A model generated the notes under the pieces. It ran no database searches. It was not told where the DNA came from and was given only the letters and a program-made list of their open reading frames with translations. Positions 37,101 to 50,250 of a stretch of DNA of 64,000 nucleotides are shown in pieces. The stretch is from Hydractinia symbiolongicarpus. Its lineage: Eukaryota; Cnidaria; Hydrozoa; Anthoathecata; Hydractiniidae. The DNA is taken from NCBI RefSeq assembly GCF_029227915.1, contig NC_079881.1, positions 18,325,501 through 18,389,500 on the forward strand, given 5' to 3'. How positions within the stretch are numbered: the first letter of the stretch is position 1; each line of letters starts with the position of its first letter. Made by a program: the position numbers and the translations under genes.

Positions 37101-40100
37101 AAGGTTAAAAATACCTCTTGTATTGTGTATGGCACGGGATTCATAAACGGACGCAAGTCTATGTAACACTCTCTTTCACGCTGCGATATGTTAATGTTCT
37201 AAAAAAAAGATTTAAAATGAACATTCTTCGTTGAAACATTATTACATTACTTTACACGACCGTCTGAAAAGATTGGTGTGAACTATAATCTGGACAGAAC
37301 AAAATAGTTTAAATTTAGATGAACTTTAAAACCGTTTTGCACTACAAACAAATTCGTACTCTGATTGGTGGAAACCTTGGGTAGGCATCCCTAAAATCTT
37401 TGATGGTCAAACGATGTCTCCTCGGACGGGACATTCCAGGATCGAAGAATACCTGCATAAAAATAGTTAAAAAAAATAGATAAAAGATGTACTATGAGTT
37501 TTTAGGAGCAGAATAGGTTGGTGCTTTTATGTTGATAAAAATCGAAAATAAGAATCGTGGCTAGATCATTACACAACCTTCAAGGTTTTTTTTGTTTGCG
37601 TTTTCTATTTTCAGTGTGTTTTGCGTGGATTAATATCTGCGAAGAATTTCGCGAAATAAAACGCAAAAACATCAACACATCAACTTCGCAAATCATAATA
37701 AGTTATGGTTTATTTAGAAAGCAGTCACAAATTTTATGTGGTTTAACATTTTTTGCAAACCAAAACTAGCAAATTCGTGAAATAAAAGTCTGCACAAAGA
37801 GATTGTAAGGACATTTTGTTGGTAGTTTATCAAGAGCAAGGACAAACTTTAGTACAATTTTGTGATGTGTTTTCTCTTGATAGAAAAAGGGCGGAAAAAA
37901 ACTCAGAACAGAAGAATTTGAACATCGTGTTGTGAGAAATAGAGATTATAGGACAAAATAAATAATCATTACAAATTATTTCTTAGAACTTTAGGTGGGG
38001 CAAATGCTAGAAGTCCCTAGGAGTACCTCAAACTCTTTAAAATGACCCCAGGGGATTTTATTAGAAAGGTTTTACATTTAAAAAAACAAGTCATGGAATA
38101 CCCTTTTCTTGAGATGTTTTAAAACGCACGTACTTTTTGCTTTAATAAAATAATAAGCTGTGATCGAAGAATAGTGCCACGAAAAGTTCCAAATGTCTTT
38201 TTACGTCCTTCCTGCAAACAAAAAAGCTACATACAGAAAAGCTGACTAATGACTGAAGGGTAGAGTTATTTACAACTCACAGGATAAGAACAATACAAAA
38301 CGTACTAGTCATTCGTACGATATTTTTACCAAGAAGAGGACATCGTAAATGCTAACGCTGTTACAAATCAACTTACGCCGGGTTGCGGCACATTATCGAC
38401 AACTGGAAAACCGTTATGATGAGACGCTGTGTTCTTCAGAACGTCAATAATTCTTCCAACCTGAAAAAAATTTGTCGTGCAACGAAACTGAATTGTAACA
38501 AAAAATTGTGAGAACACCGTGGAGTAGCAAAAAGTGTGTTGCAACAGAAAATTGTGCCATAACAAAACACAGCGTAACAGGAAAACATTTTATCACAGAA
38601 CACCGTGGAGTAGCGAAAAATCGTCTCCGACAGAAAATCTTGCCGTAAACGAAAAGTAAACAAGCTTTTAGACAATAGCCTTTAGCTTCATTTCATCTCT
38701 TTTGATTTGTTGATCTCCTTCTTTTTATTAAACAAACTAATATTATCACAAGCAAATATAAGGGCCTGACCTTATTTTTGAAAAATTTGCCCGTAAACAG
38801 CCTAAGGTTACAATAACGAGCCTGCCACAATTCGTGCTGTTTAGCACACTCATCTTAGTTTCGGTAAACGCTGCACAGTGGTCAGTCGATCATCACATGA
38901 TTATTATGTGATACACAAACTCGAGATAGAGTTAAGATATAGTCAATTTCTTCTTAGTTAAAAGAGAGTGCAATGGTATAAAAATAATTTACATCAAATG
39001 CTTTTTTCTGGTGGAGTTCGCGGAGTTTTGTTTACGTGCGCTCATTCTAGAGAAAATGGAAGCCAGGGGTTTGTAGGTTAAAGGGGCTACGAAACGGCTG
39101 TTGGTTCTCGACTTTAGTGACTTACACGAAATTCGAGCTAATGACGGTGGAAACGTTAACAAAAAAAAAATATTATCTAACGAATTTGCGCTTGCTAAGG
39201 TGCGCCTATTGAAATGGGGATCTGCGCAGAAGAGTGTACCGAGGGAAAGCTCTTATTAAATGTGCTGAGGTGTGATAAATCAAATAATTACAACACATAC
39301 CCTTTCTTCTGCGTGGAAACACGCTACAGGAGTCTTCATCACGTGACTGAAATAATTAATAACATAGTTACATATAGTAAAATAATATGTCCAATATAAT
39401 GCGAAGAACTATCCTCGACTTGGTTTTTTCTTATCCTCATCTTCAAATGTATCATATTTTTTTTAACTTTTCACCAGTGAAAGCTTCTTTAGCAACCACT
39501 TATGAGTTTAGGTCAGGTAGGAGAACAACGAAAAATATGCACGGATTCGATGGTTAGCTTAAGACGAAAAAAAAATTAGCTAATCTCAAATTTCGTCTTT
39601 TCTTATACCTATGCCTTTGTTTTGCTTGTTTGTTTGTCTGTTTATTTGTTTGTTTAAACATTTTTAAATTCAGATTAAAACTTCAACAAGAAAGGCGACG
39701 CTATTATCACTTCAGTAAAATTTCTACTTCTGCAAACTTCTCACCTCATTGATATGTGTGACGTCATCTGCGGTGTTTCCCAATCGAGAAACGGTACTCC
39801 CGCTAGTTTGATGTGGATATCATAAATACCCTATAACATAGAAAACATTACATGTCAGCGTACCAAACTGGATTTCAAACGCCGTACACTTAGTCAACAG
39901 ACATGTTGGGACAAAAACGCACAGAGATAATTTCAATGTTTTTAGGAGGTAACAATCCTATTCACTTCGCGTGAGAGGTCCAGCAAATCCTACTTTGTGT
40001 GAATAAACACTATAAACTAACCAGTGTATAACACTGTATATTTGAAATCTCTAACTCATACCCTAAGACTTGGCAAATAAGCCCCGGGTTTATTTCTTTT

Positions 40101-43100
40101 CAACTAGCTTATATGAAGTAGACTGATCTGTCAAATTTCAGCAAACCTAGGCATCTCTTAGCATTTTTTCTTATTTTTTACTGTAAAACACTCATTGTTA
40201 CACAACTAACGCAAGCCAGTTTAACGCCACGAAATGAAGAAAATGGTGGCAGTGACAAATAAGGACAAAAAAAAAAAACTTCCACACTTGGGTTTAAAAT
40301 CAATTCCACATGCACATTCAACACAGAAAAAAAAACATTTGCATATCGCAGTAAATAAATTTTGCTGTTAGTAAGTTGTAAACCAACAAACATAAAATTT
40401 TTCTTAAGTCACATGGTCAAACCTACCTCGTTAAAAAAATCACCAACCCACTTCGCCACAATGATGCACAACATAAGTGGAAGACCATAGGTTATATCAC
40501 CCGTCGCTTCCATGACAATGACACACAAACTGATCGTCATCCGCATCACGCCACCTAAGTAAGAATCATACTAGACTTCAAATGTCCTCTGATGGCAGTC
40601 TGAAGAGGTCTTGTCACATATCTTCTCTCAGTAGTAATTAAAATTTCAAAAACATAAAAGGAGAAAACATTAAAACATTAAAAGGGGTGCATAGCAGTGC
40701 CTTGTATTTTATTGCTAAGTACACCAAAACAATGTTCTCTAACTGTGACAAGAAGTACTACAATGCACTTATAGATGAAAAGGCCTTGTGATACGTGGCC
40801 TTGTGGTTATGGAGTTCGCTTCGTGCTCACAAGGTCCGTGGTTCGGTCCACAGCGCGGACATGTTTAGCAAGTGTCTTTACCACAGCTACGGGTCACCCC
40901 ATGCCATGTGAGGGAAATTGGGTATGCAATGCGGGTGTATACTTAATGTATACATTCAAACACAGGACCGACATTGATAACAGTAATTCTAACATTGAAG
41001 TGGCGATATCCTGTATAAAATGTTATGAGTAATAATAATAAGAGAAGAAGAAGGAAAGGAAGAAAAATCGATACATTTTGCATATTTGTATATTTCTGAA
41101 AGAAAATCAGAAAACACGAAAGTCTTAAACTTAATATGAATGCCTTACCTAGGAGTGAAGCTGCTCCAATCAGCGCATATATTCCCGGGCCAGACCACGT
41201 TCCACTTGGAAACGCCATATGTATAAGCTCTCCGAACAAACGTCCCATCGCTGCACCACATAGGATCACAGGTACAAACAACCCACTAGGTACGTACAAA
41301 CCATAAGTCCAAGTAGCCAGTAAAAAATAACAAATGAAAAATGGAATCAGCGTAAAAATTGAATACATGCCTGAAACATAAAAAAACAGAAACAATTAAT
41401 AATTAACTCTCTTCCTTATAGCAAAAAAAACACAAAACACACCATGATATGCATGAAACAGTGACAATAACAAGAATAAAAAAAGTTAAAAAAGGTAAAA
41501 AAATTAAAGTTTAATTATTTGTTCAGTTTTCTCCACACCGTTTTAAGATCCAAAATATAATTACTCCCCTGGGGCTAAAATAAGAAATTATGACATCTAT
41601 TCGTAAAAAGCAAAAAAAAACTCTACTATGTCTTCATCTAGCAATTTCTATATATATTTTTTTAATTGGGTTTACTCTCTTCCTTATAGCAAAAAAACAA
41701 CAACAAAACATACCATGATATGCATGAAACAGTGACTTTGCAGATTTCTCCGGTGTACTGAAAACCAACGTACCCATTGCACTGAATTTACCATCTGGGC
41801 AAAAGAACTAAAAAAGATTAATATTTACATCGGTTTAGAGACGCATTCTGACCATCCAGTCTACAGGTTGTTCCGCAAAAAAGAGGAAACATCTCAGGTA
41901 TATACACCATGCAAAAAAATATTGTAAGGTCAAAAATTTCCGCAAACAGAAAGTTTCGTGATTTTCACAACTGCATATCTTACACCCACAACAAGAAGTT
42001 TTTGCTCGATTCGCGTAAGTACATTTTTTTCATCAGCTGATTCGCAAAATTAATGATGCGTATAGAACCTACCAAAAGTATGTGAAGTTGGTTTATTATC
42101 ACAAATAGTATGTTTTATTCCAGAGTACAGTCTTCAATTAAAAATTTCAATCCCTACTTAGTTACTGAAAATGCGGATTCGCAAAAAAAAAAAAAAAAAA
42201 TTCTACAAAATATTTCAAACTGGTATTCGCGAAAATAAATTCTCACGAAATATCTAAAAATCGATGTATTCGCAAAATTAAATTTCTGCGAAATTTTTAA
42301 AATTGATGGAGTGGCGAAAATATATTCTTGCAAATTCTGTAGGATTTCTCCTCACATTTAAATTTCTTACATAATTTTTGAAAATAAGATAGTGGAAAGA
42401 AATAAAATGCATCATTCTGTTACAAGCACAACGTTTGTAACAAGATTAAGATTTTAAGAATCAATGGAAGTACGAAACTTACACACACTTAAGCGTATGC
42501 TAATAAAAAGTATTAAGCATGATGCAAATCTACGTGATACTTTTCAACAACCTAGTTTAATCGAGAACTATCCACATCTATCATTTTTAAACCCAGTGAC
42601 TTTAAAGTTTATTTAAACAAATCAATAGTTAGAAAATCTCGTTTCGTATACTTAAAGCTTTACCTCCCGCGAAATAACAAGTCGAGCTCACATGAAGAAT
42701 CTTTGTAAATGGTATTTTTTTTTCAAAATTTTTGGTTGGTTTTCAAGAGTTTTCTAATTATGCATTACGTCATGAACTAGCTCTGAGGGGTGTTGTATTC
42801 AACAATTGTGATAAGGTATATACGGTTAAAAATGTTTTTGACGTTCAGTCTGGCATTTTAAACGTTTTCAGAAATTTCAATATTTATTTACCATAATTAT
42901 GCTCAATAAAAGAAAACTCATGTTTCAGAACTAGTCAATTACGTCATTATTTTACATAAATAGTGCAACCAATAAAGAAATTTCAAAATGCATAATAGAT
43001 TCCTAGACAAATTTTGATATGAAATTAATTTGTTTTTTCGCGGGAGATAAGCTTTAAAGATTGTTAATCTATAAATGCTATACTTAAACATCAGCATACT

Positions 43101-46100
43101 AGAAGATAAAAGTGAAGCAAACTTACCTGCAGGGTTCCTGTGGAATTGTATGAGCCGACTGGTTGACAATCATTGTAGAAGTAAATCAATGAAAACGCAA
43201 CACAAGAAGACATTGTTGCAACTATTAAGCTCTCAATCACTCGCAATGGTCGATTCTTCACAAATCTACGTAACCAACATTATGTTTACAACACTCAAGG
43301 ACTTTATAATAATGAGGACTATTTGGTGGCCCGTGAATCCACGGGTTCACCCGTGATTTCGTGTGTCTCGCTACTGCAGTTACCATTTTGCGTGAAAGAA
43401 AGACGCATACGGGTATTATAATATAGATGTTGTACTCAAAGGCTAAAAATATGTCAAAAACTTTACAGAGAGATTTTACAAGATTTAAGGTTAGGAATTC
43501 AAGTAAAAATTTAGAAAAAAAACACTAAAAATGTATAAAAAACATTTCATATTTTACAAGATTTTAAAAAAAATTTAGGAGGAAATAGACAGATACCAAA
43601 AATAAACCTTTCCAAAATACATGCTAGTAAGAGAAAATGCACGTTGGAAGATTTTAAAAAAGATCTTCCCCATCCAAAAAAATAAATAAATAAATATAAA
43701 AGATTTAGGTCATTCAGGAGAGTTGAAGAGGGTTGCCTTTTTTTTTAGGTTATTTGGAATATTTAAGGAGGCGAGGCAATCTGGCACATTTTGTGTAATT
43801 ATGCCCTCAAAATAAGTGCAAGAATGATAACCAAGCAATTAGCTTTTTTTTTGACAATAACAGTATAGTGTAGCAGGAAGTTGCATGAAATGAAAAGACA
43901 TTGCGATTCCTTTAACAAGAAAAGGTACTTAACCAAAGAAAATCTGTTGTGAAAAAATGTTTACCTCATTCGGTAGATTGTTAAATGATGATTGATCGCA
44001 TTAAACAAAGCTCCAAACAAACCACCTATGAAAACAAAACAAAACTGCTACAATAAAATATTGATAAAATATTGGTTGGGCAGGACAAACTTCAGGGAAA
44101 AACACACCAGCAAAGCACATGTTGCTCAAAGCTGGATATGTTTTCTCTTGGAGGGTGTTAATATTGACTTCATCTAACAATAGGAAACTTAAAAAAATAG
44201 TTGCATTTTCATTAAAAAGTGCTCACCTACAATAAATGCTCAATTAGATATGAAGTTTAAACGTATATTTGTGTAACATTAGGACCCTTTTTGTCAAAAC
44301 CGTTTTATCCTGACATATGTAAATTTGATTTTAGTTGTTCATAGTATGATAGATTTTAACTTTTTAAACTTATTTTATATATTTTTCTTATTTTCTAATA
44401 AAATAGTTGGAACAACTTCTGAGGTTGTATCTATTGTGCATATAGTTAAACTCTTTCATATTACAGTACATGTGAGGCGTGGAAGAACATCTGTTTACTT
44501 GCATCAGATAAGCCAAAGGTGTACAGTTCAAATTTCTAGTTTGAAGGGACCCCACCATCCCTCACTCTTACATAGAAAAAGGTTAATAAAATTTACCTAA
44601 TACACCCATCATCATGAACAGTGGTAATTCGTAACCTTGATATGATCCCTAAAACAAACATACATTTTTTTAACGTAAAAAGTAATCAGTTTTGCCAAAC
44701 AATGGAATACAAAAAAACCTACAGAAAATTGACCAAAATTTATAAGACCAGGGTACCCAAGATTACCAGCTTGTCCATTGTATATTGAAAGCAAAACATT
44801 CAAAGTAAATGAAGAGATCATAGAGGAGAAAAACATGCGCCATGTTAATGCTTGATTCCAGAAACTTGAGCCTTCTTCCAAAGAGAATAAGACTCCACCT
44901 ATAAACAAGAGTATACTGCATTGCCAAATCAAGTTTTATAAAGAGGAAAATTTCACCCTAAATACAACAAGCATATATAAGTCTCATTTTCATTTGAATG
45001 CATTTGCTGCTAAAGCGCAAAAACCTCACAAGTTCTTTTGTTAGTGTGTGCATAATTTAAAAAAACAAGATTACACACTTGTGAAATGAAGTACATTCTA
45101 TCACACCATTTCAAAATATTTTGACAAACATATTCTTACCCACAGGTGATCCAAAAGCAGCCGATACTCCTGCAGCTGCACCACCTGCCACAAAATCTCG
45201 TTTTTCATGATCAGTACGAAACATCTCAAACATGTGAAAATCACGATTGAATGTTGTCGATCGACCTTGTGATACACCAGCAGCTATTACAGCACCTGTA
45301 TGTATCATTGGACCTTCCTTGCCCACAGCTAAACCCCCAGCCACAGAGAAAACAACACCAACAACTTTTGTGAGAAGTGTCTAAGACGAAAAAGTATAAT
45401 GCAAATTTCAACATTTTGTTACTTTTATTAGAAAGATGTACACTGCATTTTCTCATCTTTTTTTACGTAGTGCATCAATAAGCAAGTGGCACTATATGTA
45501 ATTTGTCTTGGTACATTCCATTGTAAATTTCTCTATTTGTCACATATATGTAAGGATGTTTTACACAGAAACAAGTGAATTTTGTGAAACAAGTGTTGAT
45601 TACTGCTGTAAACTAAAGGTCATACGGGACCCGGAAAATAGAAAACATAGCAGATTAGTTGCAAGCGAGTTTTAACACCATGGAAATTCTCACGTGACTG
45701 ATTTTAAGATAAAGTTAGCTAAACTTGTGTGGTTTTTTCAACGCAGGTGCGAATTTACCGACAAACATGTTGCTAAGTGCTAAAATCAACGATATCCCTA
45801 CCTTGATTCTGACCACATGAGGTATTTTTACACCATTTAAATAACATTTGATCTGTGGTATTCCACTGCCAGCTGCTACAGGCTAAAAAATCACAATTGA
45901 CTACATTAAAGCGGCTATGGAACGGCTGTTGGTTTTCGACTTTAGTGACTTACACGAAAGTCGAGCTGGAGGCGACGAAAAACAAAAATGGCTATTTTTC
46001 CAGCATGTATGTAATTTACAGACTGGAACATATAGATATATCTAGAATTTTTATCTTCTCCATCCTTGGTCTTGTTTTCATCTAGAATGAGTCTTGCTGA

Positions 46101-49100
46101 AATATTTATTTGTAATATACTTTTCGGAAAAAAATATTGAACCAGTAAGCAAAGTGCGCTGGTTTGTTCATTGCGCAAAACGTATTTGCCGGATTTTTAA
46201 TATGTGCACGGGATATACGGAATGTGAGCATTTTAACCGGTTGGTAGACCCTTTAATACTCGTTCCTTAATCTTTTCATGTTTTGGAAATTTCAAATTAA
46301 CATAAAGAGAATATTGTGGCTTTTCTTTGTATGATAAGGCAAAAAAAATTTTAAGTTTTTTAAAAATAACCTTTATTGTGAATCTAAATTTTAGCTGAAG
46401 TTTTTAAAGTTGGAGGAAGGAAAGAGAGGATTGTAAAAATGGGGCCTGTTACAGCTATGTGCGGAATAAACAATTGCATTTCAGATACTCTATGAGCTAA
46501 AATTGCTTTTTGTTGGGTACTTCTTCACTTTACATTACAGAATTTTTTTAATTATTGCAAATAACTAGACTTTACACATACATTTTTAGTTTTACAATTT
46601 TATTAAAAATTGGTTTTGTTTTGTGCGTGCTGCATATCCATATTATATCAGAACCTGATAAAACTATAACAACTCATTGGGCATTAAAAGAACTAGAATA
46701 AGACGGCTAAAATATTGTGATGGATTCATGTGACAAACACCAAACGTACCTCCGCATAAACAACCATAAGAGTTGCCATTAACACAAACGCACAATTTAA
46801 TCCAACCCACAAGCAATATGGTATTGCCAAACAACTGCTGTCGACACATTTATCTAATTCTGCCATCAGTGGTTAAGAAGGAAATTAAATAATAGAGTAA
46901 TCTTCATAAAAAAATATTCAAACTTTATAAAAAACATATTCAAACTTTAGTTACAGGCCTTTTCAGGATAATTTTAGTACATGTATAGTAAAAAGAACAC
47001 TTCAAGTATTTCAGGTGCTGTGCCTGGTAAATTTTCATATAGTTTGACATTTGCATGTGCTATATCAATAGCCTGAATAATTTTTTGTGTTTGCAGATGT
47101 GTGCAAATGCATGTTTTTTCTGCAAATGCTTGCAATCCAGTCAAATAAGTATTCACATTTAGTAAAAAGATACGTGTTTTGATAATTTTATACTTCCACC
47201 CTGCTAGTTTATCTATGGATATATCAATGGAGACAGCAACTGTTGCTGTTAACACGCCGATGATTAACATTATAAGCCATCTGTAAATATTCATTTGAAC
47301 ATATTTCTGAAAGAATAAAGATTAAACAACTGCTAAGCAATGTTGTGGTTGACAAAAAAAGTAGCTGCAGTTATTATATTTAGAGTCAAACAAAAATGGC
47401 ATGGTTACAAAACCTCTGTATGGTAAAGAATAAATAAAACATGTACTGGGCTTGAGTAACGCAAAAAGAGGCAAAAAAAAAATGTAACTTCCTTTAAATA
47501 GCCGGACAATAGAAAACACCAAAGGCTGTTGCAGACAGCCAGCCTACCTCTCCTGTAAAGGATTTCTGCTCCTTCCTTTGTAATGTGTTCTCACAGTAGT
47601 CATAATCTAAACTCTAAATAACAAACAGAGTGTTGCAAGTTATGTCACTTTGGTTGTGTCACATTATTAATTAGATCACTGAACTTAAAGGTGAATCACA
47701 TACTAACATATTTAATCCTTCCACAGGCAATATAACAAGGAAATGCGCTGCATGTAAGTTGTGGAGATAAAACAATAGACATATTCACATAGTCTGAGGG
47801 AAGCATTAGAAATTTTTAAAAATGGCAGCATATGTTGTAAACAAACATGAGACAGAACAGTTGGAATAAAATCAACTACAGAGCGTCATTTAATTAACAA
47901 TAACATAGAAAACAGACAACAAACACATTATCAACGTAATGATCAACTTATTTTTTATGATAAATTAATTTTAAGAAAATATTTTCCAGCTGAAGTTTCA
48001 TTTTGTTAGGTAGTTAAATCTTTTGAGTTACTTTAGACCTGTCAATACAGGTATGCTGAAAAGTATAACTTACTTATGAGTGATAAAAGCTTATATAGAC
48101 ATATATTTTGCTTCTTTCAACGAAAATAAAGTTGTGGATATAGCGTGGAAAAAGACAGTTGAGTTATTTCTTATTCTTTTGCCATTATATAATTTTAAAA
48201 CTTTTTTAAAAAAGGGAAAGTGAGAAGAAATATTAAAAGAAGTTGCAGACTTCAACCAACCTCAAACTTGCTTGATATAATTTGCTGACCAGGATCTTCA
48301 TTGGACACTTCCAAATGATTCTTAAAAAGTAAAACAAAACTTACCTTTCAATTTATAAGGAGAAACTAAACAAAGTTTACTTCAACTATTTTTAATTTTT
48401 CTTAATTTTTCAGACAAAACATTCACTGTAACATCAGAAAATTCGCAAGCTGTTATATATATGCAGCATTATAGCTCAAAATTCTTATTTTTATCAGTGC
48501 AAAGAAAAATATCTGTTGTGTTACAAGAATTACAAAAGGTTCACTTACAGCTATATCTGATAAACCACTGTATTCTGGTGTGTCATTTGTTGTTTTCTGA
48601 TTGATGGAGTATAACGCTGGTGAACTGAATGGCTTGTAGGGAATGGAGGACGTGTTTGAATTCATACTTCTCTATAAACACAAAGTTGTTACAAGTAAAG
48701 ATTACGATAACACATGATGTACAAACTAAATTATGAAACTTGATATGTTGACTTGTTGACATTACATTCACTTTAGAACAGAAAGCAAAACAAAGTATGA
48801 CATCAAATTTCAAGATACTATTAAAAATTCTAGACATATGAATCTCAAAAGGTTTTTTTAGATAATGTTTTGCAAAAAAATAATAATTACTTCTAAAATA
48901 CAACAGAGTAGCAAGCTTTTTATTGACAACTAGTCGGTAAGGCCCGTGGAAAAATCCACTTACTATTAAATGGTAAAATTCTACACCTATGGTTTTTTTA
49001 GATAATGTTTTGCAAAAAAATTAATAATTACTTAAGGAATACAACGAATTAGCAAGCTTTTTATTGACAATAATACAATTACATCTATTTTACATCTTGA

Positions 49101-50237
49101 AAAACATTCTAGACAATAATGCTGATAATACTTTACAAGCAATTGACAAACTAGAAACACCATTAAAGAAGCACCATTAACTTTAAAGTTTAAAATCAAT
49201 TTGTAAACAATATTTATCCCAAATATGCAACATTACTTATAGCTACCATCTTTGGCTCACAGACAGTAAGACCATAATGATAGACTAAATAAGATTGAAT
49301 GCACATCCAATGCACAACCAGTACCCGAATTACTGATTACAGAAAACGTTAAAATTAACCAAAAAATTTACAATACTAAAAGAGCTTTTAAAAGGATTTA
49401 AATAAAGACAACTTTGTAAGATTTCAACATAAGTTTAACATCATTTTTTCACATTTTGGATTTTGAGAATTCTAAAATTGCCAAAATGTCAAGCACATGA
49501 GAACACCAACTGGTTCAGCTGAAGTAATACTTAGCAAATAAAATGAAACTTTGAAACTATTTCCAATTCCCAACAACATTTGCTACATCCTGTTAACAAT
49601 TTTCAAGTACTTTGTAACAATTCTTTAAAAACAATTTTTATATATATATTTAGTGCAATACAAATAAAAATTTGTGCTGACAATATTTTATTTTATGAAA
49701 TACAATTTGTTAGAACCCTGTAGCATTATTTTTACACATTTACAATGATCAATGCATTTTTCAAAACTTATGTATACAATATAAAAACATTAAAACTTTG
49801 CCTTATTGAATTTATAAAAAAGATAGTAAGGAAGTATATAATACTTATTGTAGGAAGATCATAAAAAAAATTAAGACTGCATATGACAAATATAGAAAAT
49901 AGTTATTAGCCTATTCCATGCATACTTTTGATTACAAAACTTGGTGTTGTTTTGATTTGGTTAAGAACTCACCAATCCAAGTAAGCAGCGTGATTGTACC
50001 TGCAATCACACTCCTCATAGTCAGTTTTAGTTCCAAAGTAATGCAATATCTTGTGAAACAGATAAACAAGAATAAATAAAACAAAAGTGAACGAACCTCT
50101 GCTATCCTTGCTCTATGAGGTTGTGGTAGTAATGGATCTCTTTCACTATGTTCTTCTAAAACAGGATTGATTTTACTAGTTCCTAGTCCCAGCTCATTTA
50201 ATCGTATGCGGTCATAATGACGGCGCTGTCTTGACAT
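34128..50237 (-). CDS. CLCN7: ClC-7-type lysosomal Cl-/H+ exchange transporter, complete, 23 exons
   Basis: Exchanges chloride for protons across lysosome membranes. Exons: 50237-50097, 48671-48549, 48320-48261, 47613-47548, 47306-47174, 46859-46750, 45882-45802, 45380-45140, 44898-44723, 44648-44597, 44025-43965, 43265-43127, 41807-41714, 41370-41149, 40554-40427, 39830-39745, 39346-39301, 38460-38377, 38211-38134, 37452-37360, 37198-37115, 35185-35105, 34241-34128. All phases fit; 830 residues against about 805 in human ClC-7. Seen: acidic dileucine ERDPLL near residue 35, [12 protein letters not shown], selectivity motif GSGIP, gating Glu in GKEGPMIH (about residue 260), [13 protein letters not shown] (about 326, proton path), and two CBS domains. 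FESLDYD and [11 protein letters not shown] point to ClC-7 rather than ClC-6 or ClC-3/5. The partner in animals is Ostm1, not in this window. Confidence 0.95.
34427..34716. repeat. 60-bp tandem array in the last ClC-7 intron
   Basis: Nearly five head-to-tail copies of a 60-base unit (ccaaaatccctagaacagca ... caatactggtctgaaatac). Units alternate between aatacgatga and aatacaatga, so the higher-order period is 120. Because 60 is a multiple of 3, both strands stay open through it (repeated [14 protein letters not shown] on plus); these frames are artefacts of the repeat. Confidence 0.97.
35615..36012. repeat. 53/54-bp tandem array inside the 35,332-36,984 element
   Basis: Seven copies of a unit containing atgcgatctaaaaaaacatt and gccgtttttcgtttttcaac. 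The first copies are 53 bases (taacatgcg) and later ones 54 (taaaaatgcg), which opens a plus-strand frame repeating [19 protein letters not shown] regard that frame as a by-product. A partial copy recurs at 36,515-36,580. Confidence 0.95.
36590..36960. repeat. atacgaattt-rich region with a 23-bp tandem array
   Basis: Many copies of the word atacgaatt, mostly as tandem acgaatttaatttaaaactc units around 36,700-36,860. The mirror region at 35,340-35,630 has the same word in looser spacing, forming long subterminal inverted repeats of the element. Confidence 0.9.
39070..39160 (+). repeat. Dispersed repeat, copy 1 (acggctgttggttctcgact)
   Basis: About 75-90 bases in ClC-7 intron 17 matching 45,900-45,985 at most positions (ggctgttggtt.tcgactttagtgacttacacgaa.tcgagct). 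Non-coding. Confidence 0.8.
40782..40925 (+). mobile_element. tRNA-derived SINE, 5' part (copy in ClC-7 intron 14)
   Basis: The head resembles tRNA promoter boxes: box A-like ggccttgtggttatgg and box B-like gtggttcggtccac. The body word gccatgtgagggaaattggg is shared with the SINE at 55,075-55,430. The copy lacks the conserved 3' tail of that element. Oriented opposite to the host gene. Confidence 0.65.
41405..41737. repeat. Duplicated exon-13 donor segment of ClC-7
   Basis: 41,405-41,466 and 41,672-41,737 share about 60 bases (ctctcttccttatagc, then accatgatatgcatgaaaca). The right copy is the real 3' end and donor of exon 13; the left copy lies in the following intron, with a donor-like GGTGTG. 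It is a small direct duplication of coding plus intron sequence. Confidence 0.85.
43325..43430 (-). repeat. Reverse-oriented copy of the dispersed hairpin-repeat family
   Basis: In ClC-7 intron 11: cccgtgaatccacggg, then cccgtgatttcgtgtgtctc and a gcatacgggtattata end. On the minus strand the order of words (gacacacgaaat, then gggtgaaccc) matches the copies at 28-30 kb. Confidence 0.55.
45900..45985 (+). repeat. Dispersed repeat, copy 2 (acggctgttggttttcgact)
   Basis: Second copy of the 39,070-39,160 repeat, in ClC-7 intron 6. Similarity stops sharply after gtcgagctggaggcgacga. Confidence 0.8.
48850..49072. repeat. 80-bp direct duplication flanking a hairpin-repeat fragment
   Basis: gttttgcaaaaaaataataattactt ... 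gcaagctttttattgacaa-type segments at 48,850-48,929 and 48,990-49,071 (both in ClC-7 intron 1). The 60 bases between them contain actagtcggtaaggcccgtg and gaaaaatccac, words of the dispersed hairpin-repeat family. Confidence 0.75.
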
Positions 50238-50250
50238 CGTAATTGTTCAT
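50212..50250 (-). promoter_or_regulatory. Upstream ORF overlapping the ClC-7 start codon
   Basis: An ATG at 50,250-50,248 in good context (A at -3) opens 12 codons ending at TGA 50,214-50,212, in another frame from the main ATG at 50,237, whose own context is weak (T at -3). If the mRNA includes 50,250, this uORF would lower translation of the exchanger. The transcript start is not known from sequence. Confidence 0.35.

Larger units (their letters stand above)
34128..39346 (-). other. Cytosolic CBS domain pair of the ClC-7 protein
   Basis: Exons 17-23. CBS1 begins [15 protein letters not shown], continues with [19 protein letters not shown] and [15 protein letters not shown]; a linker follows ([18 protein letters not shown]); CBS2 has [35 protein letters not shown] and [14 protein letters not shown]. 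The protein ends in acidic SNDED. In ClC-7 this pair binds nucleotides and modulates gating. Exon 17 (46 bases) is small but phases correctly (AG|T). Confidence 0.9.
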
